A DNA stretch of 64,000 nucleotides from the NCBI RefSeq assembly GCF_015356115.1, contig NZ_CP063056.1:1488001-1552000 (forward strand). Reading direction: 5' to 3'. The position numbers and the translations under genes were made by a program. Numbering within the stretch: position 1 is the first letter of the stretch; each line of letters begins with the position of its first letter. Under the pieces are notes generated by a model, which was not told where the DNA came from, made no database searches, and was given only the letters and a program-made list of their open reading frames with translations. The stretch is from Rodentibacter haemolyticus. Its GTDB lineage: Bacteria; Pseudomonadota; Gammaproteobacteria; Enterobacterales; Pasteurellaceae. This document shows, piece by piece, positions 40,994 to 49,136 of this stretch.

Positions 40994-42832
40994 TTATTTT
41001 AAAAGTGTTTTATCACGTACCGCACCTTTATCCGCAGAAGTTGCAAAATGACCGAATACTTTCAGTGCAAATGACACTTCACGTTGGCGGTTTGCCGGTT
41101 GCCAGCCTTTTTGATCTTGTTCCGCTCGGCGGATAGCAAGTTCTTCATCGCTGATTTGAAGGTTAATTGCACGGTTCGGAATATCAATATCAATGATATC
41201 GCCGTCACGAACTAAACCTATCGCACCGCCTGAAGCCGCCTCCGGAGAAACGTGCCCGATAGACAAGCCTGAAGTACCGCCGGAAAAACGCCCGTCCGTC
41301 AATAGGGCACATTTTTTTCCTAATCCCATAGATTTTAAGTAGCTGGTCGGATACAACATTTCTTGCATGCCCGGTCCGCCTTTCGGCCCTTCGTAACGAA
41401 TGATGACCACATTACCCTCTTTCACTTTGCCGCCTAAAATGCCGGCAACGGCATCTTCTTGGCTTTCAAATACGATTGCCGTGCCGGTAAATTTCCAGAT
41501 AGATTCATCGACACCGGCGGTTTTTACAATGCAACCGTCTTTCGCAATATTACCGAATAACACTGCCAAACCGCCTTCTTGTGAAATGGCGTTTTCTTTA
41601 TTGCGAATGCAACCGTTCACACGGTCATCATCTACGCTATCCCAACGGCAATCTTGTGAAAATGCCTCCGTTGTACGAATACCGGCTGGGCCTGCGCGGA
41701 AAAATTTATGTAGGTTTTCGTCTCGGTTACGAATAATATCGTATTGGTTTAATTGTTGTTCTAACGTCATGCCCAATACCGTGTTGGTATGACGGTGAAT
41801 TAAACCTGCGCGATCAAGTTCTCCCAATAGCCCCATAATACCACCGGCACGGTGAACATCTTCCATATGATATTTGTTAGTATTCGGTGCAATTTTACTT
41901 AAACAAGGCACTTTGCGGGATAAGCGATCAATATCTTCCATTTTGAAATCGACCCCGGCTTCTTGTGCCGCTGCAAGTAAATGCAAGACAGTGTTACTTG
42001 AACCGCCCATGGCAATATCCAAACTCATCGCATTTTCAAAGGCTTCAAACGTACCTATCGCACGCGGCAACACGCTGTCATCATCTTGTTCATAATAGCG
42101 TTTGCAAAGTTCTACAATTTGACGACCGGCTTTTAGAAATAATTCTTTACGATCCGCATGAGTCGCCAGCATTGAACCGTTGCCCGGCAAGCTCAAACCA
42201 AGCGCTTCCGTTAAGCAGTTCATTGAGTTTGCAGTGAACATTCCTGAGCAAGAACCACAAGTCGGGCAAGCACTACGTTCAATCGCATCAACACGTTCAT
42301 CAGAGACATTCGGATTCGCACTCTCAATCATTGCATCAACTAAGTCCAAGCGAATAAGCTGATCGGAAAGTTTGGTTTTTCCCGCTTCCATCGGCCCACC
42401 GGAAACAAAGATAGTCGGAATATTTAAACGCATCGCCGCCATCAACATTCCCGGCGTAATTTTGTCACAGTTAGAAATGCACACCATCGCATCGGCACAG
42501 TGGGCATTGACCATATATTCCACGCTGTCGGCGATTAAATCTCGGCTTGGTAAGGAGTAAAGCATTCCGCCATGCCCCATCGCAATCCCGTCATCCACCG
42601 CAATGGTATTAAATTCTTTCGCCACACCGCCTGCTTTTTCGATTTCCTTCGCAACAAGCTGCCCCATATCTTTTAAATGCACATGCCCCGGCACAAATTG
42701 GGTGAATGAATTCACCACCGCAATAATCGGTTTACCGAAGTCCTGTTCTTTCATTCCCGTGGCACGCCATAATGCACGCGCCCCTGCCATATTACGACCT
42801 TGTGTACTGGTCGCTGAACGTAGTTTTGGCAT
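40994..42832 (-). CDS. ilvD: Dihydroxy-acid dehydratase
   Basis: 612 aa Fe-S enzyme dehydrating dihydroxyisovalerate and dihydroxy-methylvalerate in the valine and isoleucine routes. Signatures: MPKLRSATSTQGRNMAGARALWRATG at the start, the cluster cysteine in CISNCDKITPGML (about residue 122), ACPTCGSCSGMFTANSMNCL near 194, and LTDGRFSGGTSGLSIGHVSPEAA near 490. Length matches E. coli IlvD (616). It follows ilvM by 75 bp in the ilvGMDA operon. Confidence 0.97.
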   Translation of the reverse strand: MPKLRSATSTQGRNMAGARALWRATGMKEQDFGKPIIAVVNSFTQFVPGHVHLKDMGQLVAKEIEKAGGVAKEFNTIAVDDGIAMGHGGMLYSLPSRDLIADSVEYMVNAHCADAMVCISNCDKITPGMLMAAMRLNIPTIFVSGGPMEAGKTKLSDQLIRLDLVDAMIESANPNVSDERVDAIERSACPTCGSCSGMFTANSMNCLTEALGLSLPGNGSMLATHADRKELFLKAGRQIVELCKRYYEQDDDSVLPRAIGTFEAFENAMSLDIAMGGSSNTVLHLLAAAQEAGVDFKMEDIDRLSRKVPCLSKIAPNTNKYHMEDVHRAGGIMGLLGELDRAGLIHRHTNTVLGMTLEQQLNQYDIIRNRDENLHKFFRAGPAGIRTTEAFSQDCRWDSVDDDRVNGCIRNKENAISQEGGLAVLFGNIAKDGCIVKTAGVDESIWKFTGTAIVFESQEDAVAGILGGKVKEGNVVIIRYEGPKGGPGMQEMLYPTSYLKSMGLGKKCALLTDGRFSGGTSGLSIGHVSPEAASGGAIGLVRDGDIIDIDIPNRAINLQISDEELAIRRAEQDQKGWQPANRQREVSFALKVFGHFATSADKGAVRDKTLLK

Positions 42833-42907
42833 AATAATCTCTCCAAGTAAATTTCGTTAAGTTTTTTTGATGTCGTTTCAAAAAGTTAAACATCATCATA
42901 TTCTTTT

Positions 42908-43126
42908 TTAATTGATTGCTAAAACATCCGGCAACTTCACCAACTGATTAACCAATAAATCTAAAGTGCGGTCGGATTTCACGGTGATTTTTAATCGCAC
43001 TTTTTGTTCGATGAGTGCCATATCCATTGCTGTTACGGTAAAGCCGCGATGGCGTACCACACGCAAGATTCGTTCCAACACTTCAGGGCGGTGGTTGGCG
43101 GTGAGTTCAATTTGATATTCATTCAT
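42908..43126 (-). CDS. ilvM: Acetolactate synthase II regulatory subunit IlvM
   Basis: 72 aa. The start is set at the ATG at 43126 because MNEYQIELTANHRPEVLERI is the ACT-domain N-terminus and the ATG follows the ilvG stop by one base; the frame is open farther upstream but that part overlaps ilvG. One ACT domain, ending LVNQLVKLPDVLAIN. It pairs with IlvG to form acetohydroxy-acid synthase II, the valine-insensitive isozyme in E. coli. Translational coupling to ilvG is evident. Confidence 0.93.
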   Translation of the reverse strand: MNEYQIELTANHRPEVLERILRVVRHRGFTVTAMDMALIEQKVRLKITVKSDRTLDLLVNQLVKLPDVLAIN

Positions 43127-43127
43127 T

Positions 43128-44783
43128 TTATATTTCCTCCACCATATCGGCATTGCACGCACCCGGTGGCACGAGCGGCCATACACAATCATCCGGCGGA
43201 ATACACACTTGTAATAAATATGCCGTGTCGCTTTCTAATAGTCTTGTAAGTGCGCCGTCCACTTCCTCCGCCCGTTCGATTCGTTCGGCAGGAATGCCAA
43301 ATGCATTGGCGAGCATTACAAAATCAGGATTATCTTCTAAAATGGTTTCAGAGCGGCGTTTGTTCCAGAATAAATCCTGCCATTGGCGCACCATACCCAA
43401 ACGCTGATTATCCAATAACAAAATTTTCACCGGTAAATTGCCGCGTTTAATGGAGCCCAATTCTTGCACGTTCATCATAAACGAGCCGTCCCCGCTGACT
43501 AAAATCACGTCATCTTGCGGTCGGGCTTTTTTCGCCCCTACCGCTGCCGGCAAACCGAAACCCATTGTGCCGAATCCTGCCGAGGTGATGTAGTTTTCCG
43601 GCGCAAAATGTCGCATATGTTGTGCCGACCACATTTGGTGTTGCCCGACATCGGTACAAATCACGGCATTTTTCGGTTTGCGGTTGGAAAGGGTATTCAG
43701 CAATGACCAAGGATCTATCGGGCGATCACCTGCGTTATCGACATAAGTGAAATCTAATTTTGTTTTAAGATCGCGAACGTGCGCCCGCCAAAGCTCAATC
43801 TCAAGCGGCTGTTTGAGAGCATTTAACGCTTGAATCAAATCGCCTTGCAAGGCGACATCGGCACGGCGAAGTTTATTGATTTCCGCCACATCAATGTCGC
43901 AATGAATCACTTTCGCATTGGGAGCGAAAGTATCGAGTTTGCCGGTTACACGATCATCAAAACGTGCGCCGCATACAAGCAGCAAATCACATTCTTGCAC
44001 CGCAAAATTTGCCGCTTTCGTGCCGTGCATACCGATCATTCCCATATACACATCATCGGTAGGATTAATCGCCCCCAGCCCTTTTAATGTGGAAACAGAC
44101 GGCATTTGAGTTTGCTTTAAAAACTCACGTAACGCCGGCACGGCTTTTGCCATTCCTACGCCGCCGCCTACATAAAGCACCGGTTTTTTAGCGTTTTTTA
44201 GTAATTTGTCGGCTTGTTCAAGCGCACTTTCGGAAAGTGCGGTCGGTTTTGTCGGTGTTTTTACGTAGGCTTGAATGTGAGGCGGCACTTCACCAGCCTG
44301 GATATTTCGCGGCACATCTATTAATACCGGGCCCGGACGGCCGCTTTGGGCGATTTCAAACGCCTCTGCAAAAACATCGGCTAATTCATCCGCACTTTGC
44401 ACGATAAAACTGTGTTTGGTACAGGCTAAAGATAAGCCCAGTACATCCGCCTCTTGGAAAGCATCGGTACCGATTAAAGGCGCAGCAACCTGACCGGTAA
44501 TGGCAATGACAGGAACAGAATCCATCATCGCATCGCCAAGACCTGTGATTAAGTTGGTCGCCCCCGGACCGGAGGTGGCAATACATACGCCGACTTTGCC
44601 CGTAGAACGAGCATAGCCGATCGCCGCCATCGCCGCCCCTTGTTCGTTGCGGCAAAGTAAGTGATCTAAATTTGCATCATAGAGCGCATCATAGGTGGGC
44701 ATAATCGCGCCACCGGGATAGCCGAAAAGTGTTGTAACATGGTGTGCCTTTAGGCATTCCATAATAAGTTGTGCACCGGTCAT
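43128..44783 (-). CDS. ilvG: Acetolactate synthase II catalytic subunit IlvG
   Basis: 551 aa thiamine-diphosphate enzyme joining pyruvate with pyruvate or 2-oxobutyrate. The catalytic Glu is in LLCRNEQGAAMAAIGYAR (near residue 47); the TPP/Mg motif is GDGSFMMNVQELGSI through LLLDNQRLGMVRQW (about 430-465). The frame is intact, unlike the frameshifted ilvG of E. coli K-12. It heads ilvGMDA. The 5' region shows no obvious leader peptide rich in branched-chain codons. The enzyme needs thiamine diphosphate, of interest since the thiamine genes nearby are dead. Confidence 0.96.
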   Translation of the reverse strand: MTGAQLIMECLKAHHVTTLFGYPGGAIMPTYDALYDANLDHLLCRNEQGAAMAAIGYARSTGKVGVCIATSGPGATNLITGLGDAMMDSVPVIAITGQVAAPLIGTDAFQEADVLGLSLACTKHSFIVQSADELADVFAEAFEIAQSGRPGPVLIDVPRNIQAGEVPPHIQAYVKTPTKPTALSESALEQADKLLKNAKKPVLYVGGGVGMAKAVPALREFLKQTQMPSVSTLKGLGAINPTDDVYMGMIGMHGTKAANFAVQECDLLLVCGARFDDRVTGKLDTFAPNAKVIHCDIDVAEINKLRRADVALQGDLIQALNALKQPLEIELWRAHVRDLKTKLDFTYVDNAGDRPIDPWSLLNTLSNRKPKNAVICTDVGQHQMWSAQHMRHFAPENYITSAGFGTMGFGLPAAVGAKKARPQDDVILVSGDGSFMMNVQELGSIKRGNLPVKILLLDNQRLGMVRQWQDLFWNKRRSETILEDNPDFVMLANAFGIPAERIERAEEVDGALTRLLESDTAYLLQVCIPPDDCVWPLVPPGACNADMVEEI

Positions 44784-44879
44784 GTTTGCTAATCCTAATT
44801 TTTTGTTTAATTTTTATTAAGTAGGACTTTGCATTGTAACGAAATTTTCTTGTATTGGTAGGGGGAAAAAGGGAAAAAA

Positions 44880-44908
44880 CGAAAAAAGAACGCCAAATTA
44901 TCTTGGCG
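44880..44908 (-). terminator. Rho-independent terminator of the DUF533 gene
   Basis: On the minus strand CGCCAA / TTGGCG with a 6-nt loop is followed by TTCTTTTTTC, 25 nt after the stop at 44933 and before ilvG. Confidence 0.8.
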
Positions 44909-44932
44909 TGCTTTTATGATTGAAAAGTGCGG

Positions 44933-45568
44933 TTAAAAACCCGCTTGTTTTTCTAATTGTTCGACAAGTGCTTCATCTAAGCCTAAGGCTTCAGCAAGGT
45001 TGGCAAGGAAAATGATCTCTTTACGTGATAAGTCTTTGCTTACTAACCGTGCGGCAAGATAAACGTTTGCCGCAAGTGCCGTATCATTTCCCACTTGGCG
45101 TGCGATTTCATTAATGCTAATCGGGTTTGCCATTTCCGTTTCAATCCATTGCGCAAGTTCCGCATTATCGCCGATTTCATTGGCAATCGTTTGTTTTTCC
45201 TCTTCTGTAATTTCCCCGTCTGCCGCAGCAGCTGCGATCATTGTGCGCAAAATCAACGCGCTGTTATCTTGTCTTGAGGACGAGCTCAGCACATCAAATT
45301 CGCTTTCTGACATAACCGGTTGTGCCTGTTGGTTTTTTTGATAATTTTGGTATGCCTGATATGCCAAATTGCCAAGCACGGCTAATGAACCGAGTTTTGC
45401 CAAACTTGCGCCTCCCGAACGACCTAAAATCATCGAAAGAATGCCGGCAACCGCCGCGCCGCCACCCACCTTAGTTACGTTATCCAAGGTCGGATTACCG
45501 GTTTGTAAATTGCTTGCGGCGTTTTTCGCAATATTGACGACTTGATTTAGAATTTGATTAAAATCCAT
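44933..45568 (-). CDS. DUF533 / TerB-like protein (YebE family)
   Basis: 211 aa. The N-terminal half has a Gly/Ala-rich hydrophobic stretch (VGGGAAVAGILSMILGRSGG, about 33-52) and a Gln-rich linker. The C-terminal half (about residues 105-205) is an all-helical TerB-like domain with the acidic AAAAADGEITEEEKQTI motif. This architecture is DUF533 (E. coli YebE). Function is unknown; in enterobacteria it is an envelope-stress-linked inner-membrane protein. It is a single gene with its own terminator. Confidence 0.85.
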   Translation of the reverse strand: MDFNQILNQVVNIAKNAASNLQTGNPTLDNVTKVGGGAAVAGILSMILGRSGGASLAKLGSLAVLGNLAYQAYQNYQKNQQAQPVMSESEFDVLSSSSRQDNSALILRTMIAAAAADGEITEEEKQTIANEIGDNAELAQWIETEMANPISINEIARQVGNDTALAANVYLAARLVSKDLSRKEIIFLANLAEALGLDEALVEQLEKQAGF

Positions 45569-45721
45569 AAAATGTTCCTTCTTATTAAAAAATCTCTTTA
45601 TAGACTGCGCTTTTTTCTTAAAATTCCCTAAATTCTACCGCACTTTCATCAATTTTATTGACTAGATAGCAGATTTCATTATATTTGAGCTCTTTTTTCT
45701 TTTTTACATAGGAACAATTTT

Positions 45722-47236
45722 ATGGCGAAATCTACTCAAAAGCGAGAAACCTTCTCCGGTCGCAAAGCGTTTATTTTAGCCGCTATCGGCTCCGCCGTGG
45801 GCCTAGGCAATATTTGGCGTTTCCCTTATACAACATATGAAAACGGCGGTGGCGCGTTTATTATCCCTTACCTTATCGCCTTATTAACCGCAGGGATTCC
45901 TTTATTATTCTTAGATTATGCGATTGGTCATCGTCACCGTGGCGGTGCGCCGTTATCCTATCGCCGTTTTAGTCCGCATTTTGAGGTATTCGGCTGGTGG
46001 CAGGTGATGGTGAATGTGATCATCGGCTTATACTATGCGGTTGTTTTAGGTTGGGCGGCAAGCTATACCTACTTTTCTTTCAGCGGTGCTTGGGGCGATA
46101 AACCGATTGATTTTTTTATCGGTGAGTTTTTAAAAATGGGTGATATTGCCAACGGTGTGAGTTTTGAATTTGTCGGAATGGTAGCCGGCCCGTTAATCGC
46201 CGTATGGGTGATCGCATTGCTGGTACTTTCTATGGGGATTCAAAAAGGGATTGCAAAATCTTCGGCAATCTTAATGCCTGTACTTGTGGTAATGTTTATC
46301 GCATTGGTGATCTATTCCCTCTTTTTACCCGGTGCGGAAAAAGGCTTAGATGCGTTATTTACACCGGATTGGTCTAAACTTTCCAATCCAAGTGTGTGGA
46401 TTGCCGCCTACGGACAAATCTTCTTCTCGCTTTCAATCTGTTTCGGGATTATGGTGACTTACGCCTCATACCTAAAAAAAGAATCGGACTTAACCGGCAG
46501 CGGTTTAGTGGTAGGCTTTGCAAACAGTAGCTTTGAATTATTAGCCGGTATCGGCGTATTCGCCGCACTAGGTTTTATCGCCACCGCACAAGGTCAAGAA
46601 GTCAGTGAAGTGGCAAAAGGCGGAATCGGCTTGGCATTCTTCGCCTTCCCAACCATCATCAACAAAGCACCGTTCGGTGAAGTGCTTGGTGTCTTATTCT
46701 TCGGCTCATTAACCTTTGCCGCCTTAACTTCTTTTATTTCTGTGATTGAAGTTATCATTTCGGCGATTCAGGACAAACTTCGCATTCGCCGTGCGAAAGT
46801 GGCCTTTATCGTGGGCGTGCCGATGATGTTTATTTCCGTCATTTTATTCGGCACCACAACCGGCTTACCAATGCTTGATGTATTTGATAAATTCGTGAAC
46901 TATTTCGGTATCGTTGCCGTGGCATTCGTATCGCTTATCGCCATTGTTTCAAATGAAAAATTAGGATTATTAGGCGATCATTTGAACGAAACCTCATCGT
47001 TCAAAGTCGGCTTTTTTTGGCGTTTATGTATCGTCCTCACGACAGGTATTCTTGCATTTATGCTGTTTAGTGAAGGCGCAAAAGTTTTCTCAGAAGGTTA
47101 CGAAGGTTATCCAAGCTGGTTCGTCAATATTTTCGGCTGGGGAATGGCGATTAGTTTACTTATTGTCGCGTTCATTCTTTCCCGCTTAAAATGGAAAAGC
47201 GAAACCAAACTTACAATAGAATCAAAAGGAGAATAA
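45722..47236 (+). CDS. NSS-family Na+-dependent transporter (MetP-like)
   Basis: 504 aa, about twelve hydrophobic helices. The neurotransmitter:sodium symporter signature AAIGSAVGLGNIWRFPYTTY (about residue 20) contains the Na+ and substrate site of helix 1; SLSICFGIMVTYASYLKKES lies in helix 6. It imports an amino acid with sodium. The tiny gene that follows 1 nt after its stop is a MetS-type small subunit, so methionine or alanine are the likeliest substrates, based on Corynebacterium MetPS. AGGAACAATTTT precedes the ATG. Confidence 0.9.
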   Translation: MAKSTQKRETFSGRKAFILAAIGSAVGLGNIWRFPYTTYENGGGAFIIPYLIALLTAGIPLLFLDYAIGHRHRGGAPLSYRRFSPHFEVFGWWQVMVNVIIGLYYAVVLGWAASYTYFSFSGAWGDKPIDFFIGEFLKMGDIANGVSFEFVGMVAGPLIAVWVIALLVLSMGIQKGIAKSSAILMPVLVVMFIALVIYSLFLPGAEKGLDALFTPDWSKLSNPSVWIAAYGQIFFSLSICFGIMVTYASYLKKESDLTGSGLVVGFANSSFELLAGIGVFAALGFIATAQGQEVSEVAKGGIGLAFFAFPTIINKAPFGEVLGVLFFGSLTFAALTSFISVIEVIISAIQDKLRIRRAKVAFIVGVPMMFISVILFGTTTGLPMLDVFDKFVNYFGIVAVAFVSLIAIVSNEKLGLLGDHLNETSSFKVGFFWRLCIVLTTGILAFMLFSEGAKVFSEGYEGYPSWFVNIFGWGMAISLLIVAFILSRLKWKSETKLTIESKGE

Positions 47237-47237
47237 G

Positions 47238-47336
47238 ATGAGTTCTAGTGCAATTATTATGATGATCATCGCACTTGGCGTAATTTGGGGCGGCTTCCTT
47301 TTTGCTCTCCTTCGCCTACCGAAAGAAAATCATTAA
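47238..47336 (+). CDS. MetS-type small subunit of NSS transporter (32 aa)
   Basis: A 32-residue membrane microprotein: MSSSAIIMMIIALGVIWGGF, then FALLRLPKENH. One helix with a Trp-Gly-Gly kink and a short basic tail is the MetS pattern of the methionine/alanine importer small subunit. AAGGAG lies 10 nt before the ATG. It begins one base after the transporter stop, a coupled pair. Such genes are usually missed because of their length. A terminator of paired uptake signals follows at once. Confidence 0.85.
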   Translation: MSSSAIIMMIIALGVIWGGFLFALLRLPKENH

Positions 47337-47341
47337 TTTTT

Positions 47342-47373
47342 CGACCGCACTTTCAAAGTGCGGTTATTTTTTT
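47342..47373 (+). terminator. USS-pair terminator after the MetP/MetS genes
   Basis: ACCGCACTTT and AAAGTGCGGT separated by 1 nt make a 10-bp stem followed by TATTTTTTT. Confidence 0.88.
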
Positions 47374-47427
47374 CCGTATTTTGTAACAAAACCGATTTTA
47401 CCTTGCTTCACATAGCATTATGGCTTT

Positions 47428-47507
47428 CCTTGTCAGAGTGCCGTTGGCTGAGATCGCATTGCGAGATACGTTGAACCTGTGGGTTAAAACCTGCGTAGGG
47501 AACAAGG
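47428..47507 (+). ncRNA. TPP riboswitch (THI element)
   Basis: All conserved blocks of the thiamine pyrophosphate aptamer are visible: the P1 stem CCTTGT (47428) / ACAAGG (47502), GAGTGCC, GGCTGAGA, TTGAACCTG, and the 3' block CCTGCGTAGGGAACAAGG. The variable P3 arm is GATCGCATTGCGAGAT. The order and spacing fit the class well. It once controlled the thiamine operon whose remnants follow (thiC, probably thiF, thiG). It now heads no intact thiamine gene. Confidence 0.93.
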
Positions 47508-47526
47508 TGTAAAGCATCTCACAAAT

Positions 47527-47868
47527 ATGCCCGGTAAAGAAGATGTTAAACAGGGTTTAATCACTTACAAAATCGCCGCCCAAATTCGGGATAATACAAT
47601 GTCAAAAGCACGCTTTGAGTTCCGCTGGGAAGTGCAATTTAATCTTTCTCTTGACCCCGCAACAGCAAGAGCCTATCACGACCAACTATTCCCTCAAGAA
47701 TCAGGCAAAGTGGCTCATTTCTGCTCAATGTGAGATCCCAAATTATGCTCAATGAAAATCACCCAAGATGTGGGAGATTACGCCAAATCACTCGAACGAC
47801 AAGCAGGATTAGCCCAAATGGCAGAGAAATTTAATCAGGCTGGAGGGGAAATTTATCAGTCAGAAGGT
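47527..47868 (+). pseudogene. thiC: thiC remnant (C-terminal fifth of phosphomethylpyrimidine synthase)
   Basis: One frame of about 114 codons matches the C-terminus of ThiC: KEDVKQGLITYKIAAQIRDN, SKARFEFRWEVQFNLSLDP, ARAYHDQLFPQESGKVAHFC, then SM and a TGA (47731-47733), then DPKLCSMKITQDVGDYAKSL and so on. The TGA and the next codon replace Cys-Gly in the CxxCxxxxC iron-sulfur motif of ThiC. The first roughly 450 codons, including the start, are gone: the remnant begins about 20 bp past the riboswitch. The 3' end runs into a partial R1 repeat at 47866. This is certainly inactive. Confidence 0.93.
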
Positions 47869-47910
47869 ATAATCATCGTAGAGGGCGTTAGGCTTGCCAT
47901 AACGTACCCA
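47866..47910. repeat. Partial R1 element (copy G) at the end of the thiC remnant
   Basis: GGTATAATCATCGTAGAGGG followed by CGTTAGGCTTGCCATAACGTACC aligns with the left half of copy B at 15049 after a short deletion. The distal half is absent. Confidence 0.5.
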
Positions 47911-47972
47911 AATTACAATGATAGTTATAAGATGATGTTATTTAAAAATCCGCTTATACAAGGAGGAAAATA

Positions 47973-48026
47973 ATGAACCAAGATATATTTACAAGAATAT
48001 CTTATACTATTTTATTGAAAGCATAA
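47973..48026 (+). pseudogene. Possible thiF remnant (N-terminal fragment)
   Basis: A strong GGAGG site precedes an ATG giving only 17 residues, MNQDIFTRISYTILLKA. ThiF/MoeB proteins begin with a motif like ...RYSRQILL, and this fragment sits where thiF would be in a thiCEFSGH operon, between thiC and thiG remnants. It is too short for firm assignment. Confidence 0.4.
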
Positions 48027-48073
48027 AAGAGCGGTTAGATTTCTATTCAAATTGACAAACAAAAGGAATAGAC

Positions 48074-48280
48074 AATGACAGACACACTTAAACTGGTGAT
48101 TTTGAGTTTCACTCACGGCTTTTTACCGGTACAGGCAAATTGCAGCAAAGCATTGCGAAATCCGGCTCGCAGTTGGCGACAATGGCGATGAAACGGGTCA
48201 ATCTTGAATCGCAAGGCAATGATATTTTGCAACCGCTTGTGGATAAGCGTTTTTTCTACATTACAGTGTTAAACACTTAG
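48074..48280 (+). pseudogene. thiG: thiG remnant (N-terminal quarter of thiazole synthase)
   Basis: An AAAGGA site precedes the ATG, which opens MTDTLKL. Further on FTGTGKLQQSIAKSGSQLAT, MAMKRVNLESQGND and ILQPL match the first 60 residues of ThiG. The stretch between (48092 to about 48124) is out of register: GDFEFHSRL can be read there only in another frame, so at least one small indel is present. After ILQPLVD the homology stops and a TAG ends the frame at 48280. Intact ThiG is about 255 residues, so the gene is dead. Confidence 0.8.
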
Positions 48281-48361
48281 GGGGCGTATAATTTACGCTT
48301 AGCCTTGCATTAAACTAATACGTTTTTATTTTACTGCTTTTGGAGAAGGTAAGATACAAGG

Positions 48362-48437
48362 GGGGGCGTTACGGAAAGGGGAAGGTGGGCAACAAGTTGC
48401 CCACTCTAGTTTTCATATGTGCAACTGCTGCATAGTG
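48362..48437. repeat. Truncated compound R1 copy F with R3 palindrome
   Basis: Contains GGCGTTACGG, then the R3 palindrome GGTGGGCAAC / GTTGCCCAC (48384-48405, inverse orientation to that at 12514), then an R1-type right end GTGCAACTGCTGCATAGTG. It lies between the thiG remnant and the Crp/Fnr regulator gene. The rest of 48281-48516 shows only one uptake signal sequence (48460). Confidence 0.5.
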
Positions 48438-48516
48438 ACGGAAAGCCCGCAAAATAATGACCGCACTTTTCGTATTTTACCGAACATTAGATCACAATAA
48501 ATTGATAGAGAATAAG

Positions 48517-49059
48517 ATGAATATACCGATAACTTCCTGTTTTCCCTCCCTTATTCAACTTGGAAAAATCATGCATTATAAGAAAAAAACCACCTTATTA
48601 ACGGAGGGCGAAATCTGCCAACATCTTTTTTTGGTCGAAAAAGGGGTACTACGCTTATGGTTTAATCAAGCAGGAAATGATATTAGCTTTCAATTTTTCT
48701 TTGAAGGGCAAATCGCTACCTCTTATGAGAGTTTTCGTAAAAACCTCCCTGCTTTATATAATATTGAAACCGCAACAGAGGTTCGCTTACGGGTTATTTC
48801 ATTTAATGAGCTACAACAATGGATTGAACAAAATAATCAAGTAAAAGCCTTTATTGACGATTATATTTTAACCCGCCTTTATCATTATCAGGCACTTTTC
48901 ATTTCCCGCATTAAACACTCTCCTCAACAACGTTATGAGGAATTACTGACGGGTCAACCCCATATTTTTGACAAAATTCCGCACCATTATATCGCCTCGT
49001 ATCTAGGGATTACGCCGGTATCACTCAGCCGTATTCGACAAAAAACGGCAAAATCTTAA
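48517..49059 (+). CDS. Crp/Fnr-family transcriptional regulator
   Basis: 180 aa from the ATG at 48517 (GAGAATAAG upstream); a longer in-frame start at 48457 would translate an uptake signal sequence and is unlikely. Residues 1-115 are a cyclic-nucleotide-binding-type beta barrel (LIQLGKIMHYKKKTTLLTEG, LFLVEKGVLRLWF, FFFEGQIATSYESF). The C-terminus is a short helix-turn-helix (YIASYLGITPVSLSRIRQ). There are no N-terminal Fe-S cysteines of the Fnr type. It lies 77 bp before the dehydrogenase gene on the same strand and may control it. Confidence 0.82.
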   Translation: MNIPITSCFPSLIQLGKIMHYKKKTTLLTEGEICQHLFLVEKGVLRLWFNQAGNDISFQFFFEGQIATSYESFRKNLPALYNIETATEVRLRVISFNELQQWIEQNNQVKAFIDDYILTRLYHYQALFISRIKHSPQQRYEELLTGQPHIFDKIPHHYIASYLGITPVSLSRIRQKTAKS

Positions 49060-49136
49060 CATTTGTTAATGCCGCCATATTGCTCAAAACCTACAATATG
49101 TTTTGTTGATTAAACAAAATTAATAAGGAAACAAAA

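Noticed and set aside
42908..43192. Longer IlvM with 22 extra N-terminal residues
   Set aside because: The extension lies inside ilvG; the ACT domain begins at the ATG at 43126, coupled to the ilvG stop.
48457..48516. Upstream start of the Crp/Fnr regulator
   Set aside because: The first codons are an uptake signal sequence and there is no ribosome site; the ATG at 48517 is better.
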